Notes: generated by a model from the sequence alone, not told the origin. Positions 34,214 to 44,172 are shown, numbered from the stretch's first letter. The stretch is 64,000 nucleotides of DNA from Muscardinus avellanarius (GCA_963383645.1 OY726566.1:99402302-99466301), one strand, 5' to 3'. Made by a program: numbers and translations.

Positions 34214-35219
34214 TATTATATTTCACTTTTACATATAATCCAAATTCAGTTTAGACTTGTGGATAGTGTGTGGATAGTCTATTCTTAATTACAAATGACA
34301 AGGAATAATATTCCTCGGCCGCTTATCGGTCCGTTCGAGATGACTCTTATGCAACACGAGCATGCCGACCTGTTAAAGCGATCATCTGTGTCTTGTTTTT
34401 TTGTTGTCGGACTCCTCTAACTTAAAAACTGATTCAAACGACTGTACTTCTAAATTAAGTGAAACTCTACCTAGTTTCACTTAGAAGTGAAAACGCGGAG
34501 AAGAGCCCTTCATCTGCGTGTTTTCTCTCCCAGGACCGGTAGAGGGAGACTGAGACATCTGGCCTGGTCGCGCAGTGTTTCTGTAAAATTGGGGAGGGGG
34601 GAGCGGAGGCCGTATTTAAATGTCCTGCTGTCAATCAAAGGACACTTCCTACAATCACAGTCACCCTAACAGCTCTCACTCGCGAGCGTGCTCTCGCCGA
34701 GAGCCGACCCCGCCGGGGCTCGGGAAGCCGGCTTCCCCGAAAGGTGCCCGCGGGCTTCGCTGCAACCCCCAAATAAGGACTTGGGGAGCCCAACCCCAAC
34801 TAGTTTCTTTGTTTAATGCCGGCGGATCCCTCCCACGCCGGAGTCAAGAGGCCGTGGCGCCGCCCTTCATTAGCCTCACACTTTGATTACAAAACACACG
34901 AGCCGGCGGCCTGGCGGCGGGGCGGCCGCTCGCAAACGTCAACCGCGGCCGGGAGGGCGCGCCCGCCCCAAACTTGCGGGGCCGGGCCGCGCGCTCCGCA
35001 AAGTTTGCGGCGCCTCCCCGCCCGCCGGGTCCCGAGCGCTAACTGTTGCCGCGGCCCCGCCGCCGCCGGGGAAGTTGGCGGCGGGCGCCGAGGGGGCGCG
35101 GCGGCCGGGGCCGGGGGGCGGCGGCGGGGCCGCGGCGGGCCGGCCAACTTCGCCGCCGCCCCTTTGTTCGCGCGGCTCGGGGCCCCCGGCCGGGCGGCCG
35201 CCGCCGGCGGGCTGCTCAC

Positions 35220-35413
35220 CTGCCGTGGAACCAGTCCTTGCAGACGTCGCACTCGATCATGAAGCGGCTCACGTCGTACGGCTGCCGGCACACGCAGTAC
35301 ACCGGCGGGGGCGGCGGGGGCGCCGAGGCCCGGCCCGGGGCCGCCACCGACACGGCTGCCGCGGCGGCGCCCGCTGCGGCGCCCGCGGCCACCGCCGCCG
35401 CCGCTCCGGCCAT
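35220..35413 (-). CDS. KDM7A: KDM7A coding exon 1 (start codon and first half of PHD finger)
   Basis: The ATG at 35413-35411 lies in a good context (A at -3, G at +4) and opens 64 codons plus AG. No in-frame upstream ATG is seen; the frame runs back into a GT repeat. Residues 2-36 are low-complexity Ala/Val/Gly then a six-proline run (32-37). The PHD finger follows: [19 protein letters not shown], then VCKDWFHG. Zinc ligands Cys40, Cys42, Cys55, Cys58 and His63 are present. Tyr39, Tyr46, Met52 and Trp61 occupy the positions of the H3K4me3 aromatic cage known from the paralogue PHF8. The donor is CAG|GTGAGC (intron begins at 35219). The full enzyme is about 940 residues in human; its JmjC catalytic domain is encoded beyond the left edge. 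In human the gene also runs away from a divergent lncRNA at this CpG island. Confidence 0.97.
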
Positions 35414-35418
35414 CTTTA

Positions 35419-35440
35419 AAACACACACACACACGCACAC
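35419..35440 (-). repeat. GT/CA dinucleotide run in KDM7A 5' UTR
   Basis: On the transcribed strand an impure GT repeat lies a few bases 5' of the start codon, separated only by TTTAAAG. It is not attached to a SINE, unlike most CA arrays here. Confidence 0.85.
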
Positions 35441-35516
35441 GCTCGCTCGCGGCTCCGCTCGCCGACTGGAGCGAGCGCGGCCGCCAGCAGCGCCGCCTCC
35501 TGCAGCAGCCGGAGCA

Positions 35517-35517
<1 letters not shown>

Positions 35518-35543
<26 letters not shown>
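35518..35543. repeat. CGG trinucleotide repeat, about 8 units
   Basis: Uninterrupted CGG units on the plus strand (CCG on the KDM7A strand) lie about 105 bp upstream of the start codon, within the likely 5' UTR or core promoter. Confidence 0.9.
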
Positions 35544-35547
<4 letters not shown>

Positions 35548-36060
35548 AGTGCGCGCGCGCGGGGCGGGGGCGGCGCGCGCGGCCGGCCCGGCGGCTTCCG
35601 GCGCTCGGCGCGGGGGCGCGCCTGCCGGGGGCGCGCACGCCCGTGCCTGCGCGGCGCGCGCTCGCGCGGCGGCGGCCTGGCGGGCGGCCGGCCGGCGGAG
35701 GGCTCGGGCGGCGGGAGCGGGCGGGAGCCGCGGCGGGCGGCCGAGGGCGCGGCGGCCGCGGGCGGGGAGCTGCGGCCGCGTGGAGGGCGCGGCAGCCGCG
35801 GGGCGCGAGGAGGTGGCCGCCCGCCGCGTCGGGCTCCGCAGGACGCGTCTGAAGCCGGCCCGCGTCCGCGAGGGTCCCCGCGGCCTGGCGAAGCCCAGCA
35901 GCGCCCTGGAGTCGCCTCGGCCTCGGGAAGCCTGGCGCCCAGGGAGCCGCTGGGTCGTGGCGGAGGGCCGCCCACGACAGCACTCGGGACGGGGACCAGC
36001 CTTGAAGAGCGTTGGTGGAGAGAGGAATGGCGAAGAACCAGCGTGTTTATAAACAGCGTG

Positions 36061-36409
36061 ACAGCGGCTCGGATGTTTTCGACTCCCAAGTTGGGAAGCT
36101 AGGCATACAATTCGAAAGAACTCTTCTCTAAGGAGGAAAAATACTACAAAAAAAAAAAAGCCGATCGTGTCTTATTCGGTGCCTCGTAGGCCATCAATAA
36201 GTATTTTTAAGTGTGGTTGACAGACAACTGTTAGATGATAAACAATAGAAGCAGCGCACAAAACTTAATAAAGATTGCCTTGGGATCGTAACTGAGGACC
36301 GGAAGGGATGCCGAGGGTTATTGGATGGAGTGTTCCAGCTGGAGTTCCGCAGGCACACGTCCATCAGTAGGGAAAGCCCGGCTCCTAGGGAACCGCTCAT
36401 CTATTCTCA
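36061..36409. other. Unique upstream flank
   Basis: CpG density falls off here. I see no repeat; any divergent lncRNA would cross it. Confidence 0.5.
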
Positions 36410-36500
36410 CCTTTTAATAGTTGAGGAAAGCAAATAACTTTCTGAGGTCTCGCAGATACAGCTGGAACTAGGGTCTAGATTTCTTGATTCTGCACCCCTT
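36410..36500 (-). mobile_element. MIR-like fragment
   Basis: gttgaggaaagcaaataac, ctgaggtctcgcagatac and ggaactagggtctag follow the reversed MIR order. Confidence 0.6.
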
Positions 36501-36504
36501 CCTG

Positions 36505-36539
36505 GTTTGTTTGTTTGTTTGTTTGTTTGTTTGTTTTTC
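36505..36539. repeat. GTTT array
   Basis: About eight TTTG units, not obviously part of a SINE. Confidence 0.9.
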
Positions 36540-36588
36540 TAACCACACCACTGTTTGTCACATATATTATTGCAGATCAAGAAAAACC

Positions 36589-36794
36589 TGGCCGCCCGTG
36601 GTGGCAAGCTTGTAATCCCAGTACTCGGGAGGCTGAGACTGGAGGTTCACAGCCATCCTCAGGAACTTAGGCTTTCTGCAACTTAGTGAGACCCTATTTC
36701 AGAATTAAAAATAGAGCTAGGGGTGTAGCCAAGAGGTATAATGCTGCCCCTGGGTTCCATCTCCAGTACACACACACACACACACACACACACA
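36589..36794 (+). mobile_element. B1-dID SINE, A-type, CA tail
   Basis: ctccagtacaca runs into (CA)n at 36768-36794. The B1 head lacks ggcgcac. Confidence 0.9.
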
Positions 36795-36894
36795 GAGAGG
36801 AGAGAAAGACCTGGAAATCGTAGTTCAACAAACTGAATGAGCTGTTTGAAACATATTTCCACTGATGATAAAGGAAGAGTTGCTGCAAGCTTGG

Positions 36895-37022
36895 CATATG
36901 TTTAGAGGTATCATGGATTGGTAGAACGGAAAGAGCCCTGGATTCAAAGCCTGCTGCGGGACTGGGCAGGTCACTCCATTTCTCTTGAATTAGACCCCTG
37001 AAGATCTGTTAAAAGGAAAATT
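36895..37022 (+). mobile_element. MIR-like fragment
   Basis: gagccctggattcaaagcc, ggactgggcaggtcac and ctgaagatctgttaaaagg match MIR order. Confidence 0.6.
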
Positions 37023-37025
37023 ACA

Positions 37026-37242
37026 GCCAGGTGTGGTGGTGCACGCTTGTCATTGGTAATCCCAGCATTGGGGAGGCTGAGACAGGAGGATTTCAGGTTA
37101 GAGGACAACCTCAGCAAATAGTGAGGCTCTCATTCATTAACCTAGCGGGACCCTGTTTCGAAATAAAAGTAAAATAGGCTGGGAATGCAGCTCAGAGGTA
37201 GCATGTCCCTGGGTTCAATCCTCAGTGCCACACACACAAAAA
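37026..37242 (+). mobile_element. B1-dID SINE
   Basis: Carries a 6-bp tandem-like insertion (gtcattggtaatccc) in the B1 head; ends cagtgccacacacac. Confidence 0.9.
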
Positions 37243-37775
37243 GATAACAATACCTTCCGTAAATACTTCATTGAAGATTTTATAAGAGGTAAAAATGAAT
37301 GTATTTTAAGTTACACTTTGTAGCGGTGTGTCGGGGGCAGCGCCACACCATCAGCAAAGAGAAAGCTGCCAACACTGCCGCCGTCATGTCTGGGCGAGGA
37401 CACCCAAGCTGAGGCAGCCTGCTGGGAAGGTGGGAGGTATCCTCCGAGGGCACCTGGCTTGGGGATGGCAGCCTTGGGGTTGGGGGAGCCGCAGAGCAGG
37501 CAGTGGAAGCAGCAAGAAGTCAGTCATGTAGAGAAAATCGATCAAATAAGTAAATATATTAAGGAAAATAGCCGATCTCTCTGTGGAGAAAGGGAGTTAC
37601 AAATATGAGAATAGACAACCTTAGTGGGGACTGGTAATGCACGTATCCATCTATTTATATAAACAGGTGTAGGTACATTAGTGCACACAGAGTGTTCCTT
37701 GAGAAGATCTGGGAATAGTGAATCTACAATGTGTACAACTTGTTCAGATCATGGCTCTAAATACCATTCTCCAGT
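37243..37775. other. Unique flank sequence
   Basis: A GC-richer patch at 37325-37530 has a 67-codon frame with no recognised similarity. Confidence 0.45.
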
Positions 37776-38420
37776 TTTTTTTTTTTTTTGTATGTGTATG
37801 GTGCTGGGGATGGAACCCAGGGGCATTCTACCTCTGAGCTACACCCCCAGCCCGATTTTTTTATTCTTTATTTTGAAACAGGGTCTCACCAAGCTGCAGA
37901 GGGCCTCACTAAGTAGCGGAGGTCGGCCACAAACCTGGATCCTCCTGTCTCCGCCTCCCACCTACAAGGATTGCAACCATGCGCCACCACGCCTGGCTTC
38001 ATTCTCCACTTTTCTTGGTAAAACAGTTGATTTCAGAACTAGAGAAGAGGAAATACAGAACGAGACTGGAGTCTAGTTGTACCAGATATATGGACGTGTG
38101 CAAAGATTAATGGGGTGTGTTAAAAGGACACAGGCCAATTTGGCAATCCCACTGGCCAAAATGGGACAAAGGAACTTCAAAGTTTAAAAAAGTGGTAATA
38201 TATCATATACCTTTAAGTTGTGTGGGAAGCCGTATAGATATAAATAAACATATAAGGAATTGAGGTGCATAAAAAGAGTGAAAGTTTGATAAACATTGGG
38301 ATATTTACATAGTTTCAAAGTATCTCCCCACAAGTTTTTAATAATTACAAAGTGAACTAGAGTAACTTCCCAGGATTGAAAAGTCTGGCAGACACCATCT
38401 TAGTCACATGATCAAGTGCC
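37680..38420 (+). mobile_element. Possible old LINE-1 3' region
   Basis: Words such as gtctggcagacaccatcttag with tcacatgatcaagtgccatc resemble some L1M 3' ends. A SINE interrupts it at 37776-37998. Tentative. Confidence 0.3.
37776..37998 (-). mobile_element. B1-dID SINE, A-type
   Basis: Full length; cattctcca occurs on both sides. Confidence 0.93.
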
Positions 38421-38639
38421 ATCAAAATGGGACAGACAAACTGAAATCATATTCCATCTGACCAGTGACCCTTCGGTGCATTTCTGACTAGTACTTGAGT
38501 CTCCAGTTTGGAAATGCAGTTAGAGAATAAAAAACAAAGTAAAACCTACAAATCTGTAAAGAAAGGTTAAATAAGTTTTAAACATAAATATCTGACCTTG
38601 AGAAGAAAGGAAGGCAGGCCAGAACTCAGTAATGCCAAA

Positions 38640-38860
38640 ATTTTAGTGGCAAGCTCCATACCTAGTAATTAAGCACATGGGTTTGGAGTCCACAGCCTAT
38701 CATCTCTATGCCAACTTATGCCTGGGTTTTAGTTTTTTCATTTTAATAGAGATAAGAATATCTGCCTCCTAGGGTTGGGTGCATTAAATGAGATAATGAC
38801 TTTGCTGACAACAACAGTTCTTAGCACATAACAAGCCATACAACCATTAACTATAGTTAT
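38640..38860 (+). mobile_element. MIR-like element
   Basis: taattaagcacatgggtttgg, cctcctagggttgg, cattaaatgagataatg and gttcttagcacataac follow the MIR order over most of its length. Confidence 0.75.
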
Positions 38861-39234
38861 GAATAATTATTTTTTAATTAATAAAAGAACTGAAAAGCAG
38901 TTAGAAAATTAGGATAAAAACTAAAAGATTATTATCCCAAATCATAGGGAGAGAGAGCTTAAGGAAGAAAATATCTTGTAGGAAGATACCCAGCTCCATG
39001 CCAGTGTTGATTGACAAATTACTGTGGGACTCCCTCTGCCTTCTCCTTCAGTAGATTATTTGATACGATCTCTCTTCATACCAATTCTAAGCCAGCTGGT
39101 CTGTTTTTAATACTCCACTTGTCCCTAAAACTTGAATGCTTCAACCTAATAATTCTGCTTTCTACCACTGCCAATACTTGTCTCTCTCCGTAATTGTATC
39201 TACCATTCTATGCCTTGAAAAACAAAAATATACT
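38861..39234. other. Unique flank sequence
   Basis: Nothing recognised. Confidence 0.5.
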
Positions 39235-39242
39235 CTGTGTGC

Positions 39243-39288
<46 letters not shown>

Positions 39289-39483
39289 GGGGGTGGAATC
39301 CAGGGGCCTTTCTACCTCCGGGCTATACTCCCAGACCTGTTTTTTTATAGTTTTTTTTTGGAAACGGTCTCACTAAGTTGCTGGGAGCCTCACTAAGTAG
39401 CTGAGGCTGGCTTCGAACCTGTGCGATCCTCCTGCCTCAGCCTCCCAACGCTGGGATTGCAAGCTTGTGCCACCATGCCCAGC
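39235..39483 (-). mobile_element. B1-dID SINE, C-type, TG tail
   Basis: The (TG)n array 39235-39284 abuts the ID arm end (ttactgggggtgg), i.e. a CA tail on the SINE strand. Confidence 0.93.
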
Positions 39484-39513
39484 AGAAAAACAAATATACT
39501 TTGGAAGTGCTAC

Positions 39514-39833
39514 ATGTGTTGTAGTTTGATATTGTCTCCCAAAGGCCATATGCTAAAAGCATGGTCACCAACCTGTGGCACTAGTGCTAGAGAAAGGTGG
39601 GACCTGCTTGGAGGACATCACCATTGAGGGTATCTCCTTGAAGAGGGTGTTGAACCCCAACCCCTTCTTTATTTCACTCCCTTTCCCAGCTCTCATTCTG
39701 CCATTATGTAGTATCCTGTCATGGGACCAAAAGCAACAGGGCCAACTGGCCATGGACTGAAACCATGAGCCAAAAACCTTTCCTCCTTATGAGCTGATTA
39801 CACCACGGCAACAGAAAGCTGAATAACACAGTA
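39514..39833 (+). mobile_element. ERVL-MaLR-like solo LTR
   Basis: tgtgttgtagtttgatatt at the start, aaaggccatatgctaaaag, catggactgaaaccatgag, cctttcctccttatgag and gaaagctgaataacaca at the end match MaLR LTR layout with TG...CA ends. Confidence 0.75.
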
Positions 39834-40341
39834 TGTGTCGAAATGATAGTGGTTTGTTTTGTATAAAACTTTATACTCTTCAAGAGCCTGTCCATCATAT
39901 CAATCATAAAATATAGCCTGCCCACCACTGTAGTGAGAACACGGGAATTTTAACTTTACTGCCCTGGAGGGAAGAGGATACTATCTGGGTGGAAAACACT
40001 GCCTAGGGAGAGAAAGTCCTAAGGAAGGAGTACTTTAGTGGTGCTTGGAAACAGAGCAGAGTCCCAGTAGGGAAAGCAGGACCCAGGTTACAAAGCTCGG
40101 CAGCTTTGTTGACAGTCAGAGCCCGGTGGGCTTTGCTCCTGCCAGGAGGTGGGGAAAATTCTACACTGACAGCCCAAGGGTAGGTGTTAGTAAGAGAAGG
40201 CTGTCGTCATATACAATGTACTCAATCAAACGCAAATGTAAGAATAAAACCACGATGAGAAGATAGTATGCGCAAAAGCAAAGCAGATCAATGGCTTTAG
40301 TAAGGAAAATTAATAAAAGAGGAAAAAAAAAACTCTAGCCT
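39834..40341. other. Unique flank sequence
   Basis: Nothing recognised. Confidence 0.5.
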
Positions 40342-40410
40342 GAGCCGGGTGTGCAGGCACATGCCTGTAATCTTAGTACTTAAGAGGCTGAAACAGGATT
40401 GCAGATATAT
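40342..40410 (+). mobile_element. B1-arm fragment
   Basis: The first 60-70 bases of a fused SINE (gagccgggtgtgcaggc ... gaggctgaaacagg) without the rest. Confidence 0.75.
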
Positions 40411-40439
40411 AATAAGTTTCGATAGTGCATATTGTCTTT

Positions 40440-40632
40440 ATATTTTTATTTTTTTATTTATTTTTACGGGTCTAGGAATGGAACCCAGGGGCATTCGACC
40501 TCTGAGCCACACCCCCTGCCCTGTTTTTTTTATTCTTTATTTTGAAACTGAGTCTCACTGAGTTGCAGAGGGCCTCACTAAGTAACTGAGGCTGTCCATG
40601 AACCGCGATCCTCCGGTCTCAGCCTCCCGAGC
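40440..40632 (-). mobile_element. B1-dID SINE, A-type, 5'-truncated with TSD
   Basis: The SINE ends at cctcccga, lacking the B1 head, yet gcatattgtcttta and gcatgttgtcttta flank it, so truncation happened at insertion. Confidence 0.9.
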
Positions 40633-41027
40633 ATGTTGTCTTTAAAATTCTCATATGTGTCTTATAAACTTTTTACCCATTGATAAATAATGTATGGCCT
40701 AATCCTGCCTCTTAACTTTATTATCTCTCGGATTTATTCCTTTTTTTTTAAGTACTTGGAAATGAACAGATATATTCCTTTATAGGTCCTAATTAAGAAA
40801 TTATCACTAGACCAAAAAGGGTTTGAAGTTTGGGTTTTGTTTTCTAATTGTACAAAAGCTATAAAATACCACTGAATATATTTCTTCATAGTATAAGTTC
40901 AGAATTGCCAACCATCTTTTGCTTAAGTACTTAAAAAACAGTAATTACTGTGTAGTCAACCTTAACATTCAGGACTGGTTACAGGAAAGAAGACTGCATT
41001 CCCATAATTTTGAGAAAGAGTAGCTTC
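40633..41027. other. AT-rich unique sequence
   Basis: Nothing recognised. Confidence 0.5.
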
Positions 41028-41042
41028 AAAAATGATATGACA

Positions 41043-41230
41043 GCCGGGCGTGGTGGCGCACGCTTGTAATCCCCGCGCTTGGGAGGCGGAGACAGGAGGA
41101 TCGCGCAGGTTCGAAGCCAGCCGTGCTGGCGTAAGAGACCCTGTTTCAAAAATATAAAAAATAGGTCTGGGAGTGTAGCCCGGAGGAAGAAGGGCTTCCA
41201 GGAACCCCAGTACCACCAAAAAAAAAAAAA
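41043..41230 (+). mobile_element. B1-dID SINE, B-type, perfect TSD
   Basis: aaaaatgatatgaca lies at 41028-41042 and 41229-41243 (the A's may partly be tail). Very low divergence. Confidence 0.95.
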
Positions 41231-41502
41231 AAATGATATGACAAATACACGGAAAACACTTACTTTAGCATTCAGTACAGCTAAGTTGGGTTGATAAATT
41301 TGATGGTGGTGTTTCACGTAAGGTGCTGGGCTAGATGTGATGGAGGAAATGAAAGAAATGCAAAAATACTCCTTACTTACAGGAATTTTCAGGAGTATGT
41401 GAATGAGCAGAGGTTAATCATGAGGTGCACAGGGAGCCCTGAGAGGCCAAGGTTTTCAAAGAACTTCGAGAAAAGGACATTCAATCTAGAAGAAATACAG
41501 AG

Positions 41503-41772
41503 GCCGGGCGTGGTGGCGCACGCTTGTAATCCCCGCGCTTGGGAGGCTGAGACAGGAGGATCGCGCAGGTTCGAAGCCAGCCTCAGCTACTTAGTGAGGC
41601 TCTCAGCAACTTAGTGAGACCCTGTTTCCAAATAAAGTATAAAATAGGTCTGGAGTATAGCCCAGAAGTAGAAGAGCCCCTGGGTTCTACCCCCAGTATC
41701 ACCAAAAAAAAAAAAAAAAGAGGAGGAGGAGGAGGAGGACTAGGAGGAGGACTAATAGGAGGACGAAGAGGA
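41503..41772 (+). mobile_element. B1-dID SINE, C-type, AGG tail
   Basis: The SINE ends near 41704, then poly-A and an AGG/GGA array to 41772. Flanks agaaatacaga and agaaatccaga suggest the whole array is inside the insertion. Confidence 0.92.
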
Positions 41773-41980
41773 GAAATCCAGAATTGCGTAGACTTGGATG
41801 AAAAGTTTCAGGGAGATTAAATCACAGGAGGATCCGGGCCTTGCAAAATAAGTTCAGGACAGCTAAAAGGACTATCCTTTTAGCTAGTAGATATTATTTT
41901 AGACTAGTAAATAGACTATCTCTATCTACCTATCTATATTTTTATATATGTACATATAGAGAGACATTATATATATATGT

Positions 41981-42143
41981 CTAAGCTATAACCCCCAGCC
42001 CTATTTTATTCTTTATTATGAAACAGGGTCTCACTAAGTTGTGTAAAGCCTCACCAAGTAGCTGAGGCTGGCCACAACCTGCGATCTTCCTGTCTCAGCC
42101 TCCCAAGTACTGGGATTATAAGTGTGCCCCACCACACCTGGCT
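41981..42143 (-). mobile_element. B1-dID SINE with truncated ID arm
   Basis: Starts at ctaagctataacccccag; the 3' half of the ID arm and the tail are missing, preceded by a TATA/TCTA-rich stretch. Confidence 0.87.
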
Positions 42144-42596
42144 TAATCTATATGTTTAGAATAAGGAAAAAAAAAAAACAAGGAAAGTAACAGGTATGAT
42201 TCCTGAGGTAGATCATTAATTCTGCCTGGTGATAAAGTAAAATTGCTCAACTTTTGTTTTATTTTCAACTCTCTTATCAATAGATGTCTTTGAGTTAGGA
42301 AATACTCTCTAACCCAAACGATAGACATAAAACTAAGTATTGATTTGACCCACTTATTTGTAACAATTAGGCAGACTAGAAAGTGCCCCTATGTGAATCT
42401 AAAGTAAGTTTCTTGAGGGAAGCCAGAGGGATGGATGTATCAGCGTGTGCGGCAGGGAGAGGCAAGTGGTGCTAGAGAAACAGACCCAGGTGCTAGGTGG
42501 GAGGGGGAGGGAGTGACGTCATCGCAAAAAAGAGAAGCCCATTGGCCACAGGAATGAGAAACACTAGATGACAACAATGCAAAGAAGACCTGAAAG
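42144..42596. other. Unique flank with a palindromic CRE
   Basis: No repeat. It contains TGACGTCA at 42514-42521. Confidence 0.5.
42514..42521. promoter_or_regulatory. Perfect CRE/ATF palindrome
   Basis: TGACGTCA, about 7 kb upstream of KDM7A on the far side of the CpG island. It contains one of few CpGs in the region. Function is not shown. Confidence 0.4.
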
Positions 42597-42740
42597 CTGG
42601 GCCCAGAGGCACACATCTGTAGTCCCAGTACTAGGGAGGCCAGGACAGGAAGGATGCTGGTTTAAGGCCAGCCTCAGCAATTTAGCAAAACCTTCAGCTA
42701 CTGAGTGAGAGCCTGTTTCAAAATAAAATATAAAAAGAAT
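42597..42740 (+). mobile_element. B1-arm SINE fragment
   Basis: A B1 arm plus linker (caaaataaaatataaaaag); no ID arm. Confidence 0.8.
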
Positions 42741-42871
42741 CTAACCATAGAAGGCAAAGAGAGGAAAAGAGGGGGAGGGTGGAGTAAAAGAGTTAAATCT
42801 TCAATAACAATAACAGGAAGTCAGTAGGTAAATTGAGAAAGAGCCATACAGTTTCCCACTGCTGTTTTGTT

Positions 42872-42935
42872 GTGGTGGGGAGTGGGACCCAGGGCCTTCA
42901 CATGCTGGCTAGGCCAGTTAGCGCTCCTTGATTTA
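42872..42935 (-). mobile_element. ID element fragment
   Basis: gggacccagggccttcaca and a degraded tRNA-like half. Confidence 0.6.
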
Positions 42936-42964
42936 TCAATTACATTTTATATGGTGTTTGTTGT

Positions 42965-43607
42965 TGTGTTTCCTTTTTACAAACAAGGGATTGAACCCAG
43001 GAGCACTTTGCAACTAAGCAACAATCCCCAGCCCTTTCTTTTTAGTTGATTAGTTCTTTAGTTTGTTTATTTATTTATTTTTAGTGATGGCACTACGGGT
43101 TGAACCTAGGGTCATTCTACATCTGAGCTACACCCCCCCAGCCCCAATTTTTTTTTTTTTTTTTGTGGTACTGGGAATGGAGCCCACAGGCATTCTACCT
43201 CTGAGCTATACCTCTAGCCCTATTTTTTATTCTTTATTTTGAAACAGGGTCTCACTGAGTTGCAAAGGGCCTCACTAAGTAGCTGAGGGTGTCCATGAAC
43301 TGCAATCCTCCTGTCTCAGCCTCCCAAATGCTTGGATTACAAACCTGCACCACCACACCTGGATTTTCTTTCTTTTTTTAAAAACAGGGTCTCACTGGAT
43401 TCCTGAGAGTCTCACTACTTGCTGAAGCTGTCCGCAAACTTCTGACCCTCCTATCTCAGCCTCCCATGTATTGGGATTACAGGCGTGTGCCACCACACCT
43501 GGTTTATATTTTATTTTGAGATAGGCTCTGACTTAGTTGCTCAGGCTGGCCTCAAATATCTTGTGCCTCAGCCTCCCAAGTAGCTGGGATTATAGGCAGA
43601 GACACTG
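42965..43607 (-). mobile_element. Three-level nest of B1-dID SINEs
   Basis: The outermost copy has its ID arm at 42980-43036 and B1 arm at 43503-43607. The middle copy has its ID arm at 43078-43146 and B1 arm at 43364-43502. The innermost intact A-type copy is 43148-43363. All are on the minus strand, as a stack. Confidence 0.82.
43148..43363 (-). mobile_element. B1-dID SINE, A-type, innermost of the stack
   Basis: Full length with poly-T, lowest divergence of the three. Confidence 0.92.
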
Positions 43608-43718
43608 CTATTTAAGTTTTTATTTAGAAACATGGAGACAGTCCTTCACTTCCCTAAATACACTTCTATCTTTGTATCTAAAAAGAAAGAAAGAGAGGGA
43701 GATTGAGAGAGAGAGTCA

Positions 43719-43930
43719 AATCTGGGTGTGGTGGCTCACACCTGTAATCCTAGTACTTGGGAGGCTGACACAGGAGGCTTTCAGGTTCAAGGCCAGCCTC
43801 AGTAACTTTCCAAAAAAAAAAAAAAAAAACAGGGCTAAGGATGTAGCATGGAGATAGAATGCCTCTGGGTTCAATCACAAGTAACACACACACACACACA
43901 CTCACACACACACACACACACACACACACG
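43719..43930 (+). mobile_element. B1-dID SINE, CA tail
   Basis: The B1 arm is cut at cagtaactttcc and joined by poly-A to the ID arm, which ends aagtaac and (CA)n 43884-43929. Confidence 0.9.
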
Positions 43931-43950
43931 AATATGAGAATATGAAATCA

Positions 43951-44172
43951 AGCCAGGTGTGGTGACGCACACTTGTAATCCCAGCATTCGGGAGGCTGAG
44001 ACAGGAGGATCACAGTTTCACAGTTCGAGGACAGCCTCAGCTACTATTTAGTGAGGCCATTTGCAACTCAGTGTGACCCTGTTTCCAAATAAAGAATAAA
44101 AAATAGGGTTGATAGGGGCGTAGATCGGAGGCAGAATATCCCTGGGTTCTAACCCCAGTACTGCAAAAAACA
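43951..44172 (+). mobile_element. B1-dID SINE, A-type
   Basis: Full length with a small duplication (cacagtttcacagttcg). Confidence 0.92.

Larger units (their letters stand above)
2808..35219 (-). other. KDM7A: KDM7A intron 1 (complete)
   Basis: The intron is bounded by a GTGAGC donor at 35219 and an AG acceptor at 2808, giving 32,412 bp. It carries dozens of SINEs in both orientations plus several old LINE fragments. Its first 750 bp in transcription order (34480-35219) belong to the CpG island. I found no other convincing KDM7A exon inside it. Confidence 0.95.
34480..36060. promoter_or_regulatory. CpG-island promoter of KDM7A, probably bidirectional
   Basis: CpG density is very high across this block, densest from about 34680 to 36010, against an AT-rich, CpG-poor background. 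It covers KDM7A exon 1, the 5' UTR (above 35413) and the start of intron 1. There is no TATA box near the start. GC-box sequence (ggggcgggggcgg, 35561-35573) suits Sp/KLF factors. In human a divergent lncRNA (KDM7A-DT / JHDM1D-AS1) starts a few hundred bases upstream; a counterpart reading rightwards from about 35.6-36 kb is an inference I cannot see directly. Confidence 0.88.

Noticed and set aside
35414..35440. A longer KDM7A N-terminus starting upstream within the GT repeat (reading CVCVCVLK)
   Set aside because: There is no ATG there, only GTG; the ATG at 35413 has good context and matches the known start.
34887..36089. A 400-codon minus-strand frame and a 268-codon plus-strand frame (35046-35852) around the CpG island
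   Set aside because: These are Arg/Ala/Gly/Pro-rich frames produced by extreme GC content. They run through the KDM7A start, exon 1 and the intron donor in the wrong frame or strand.
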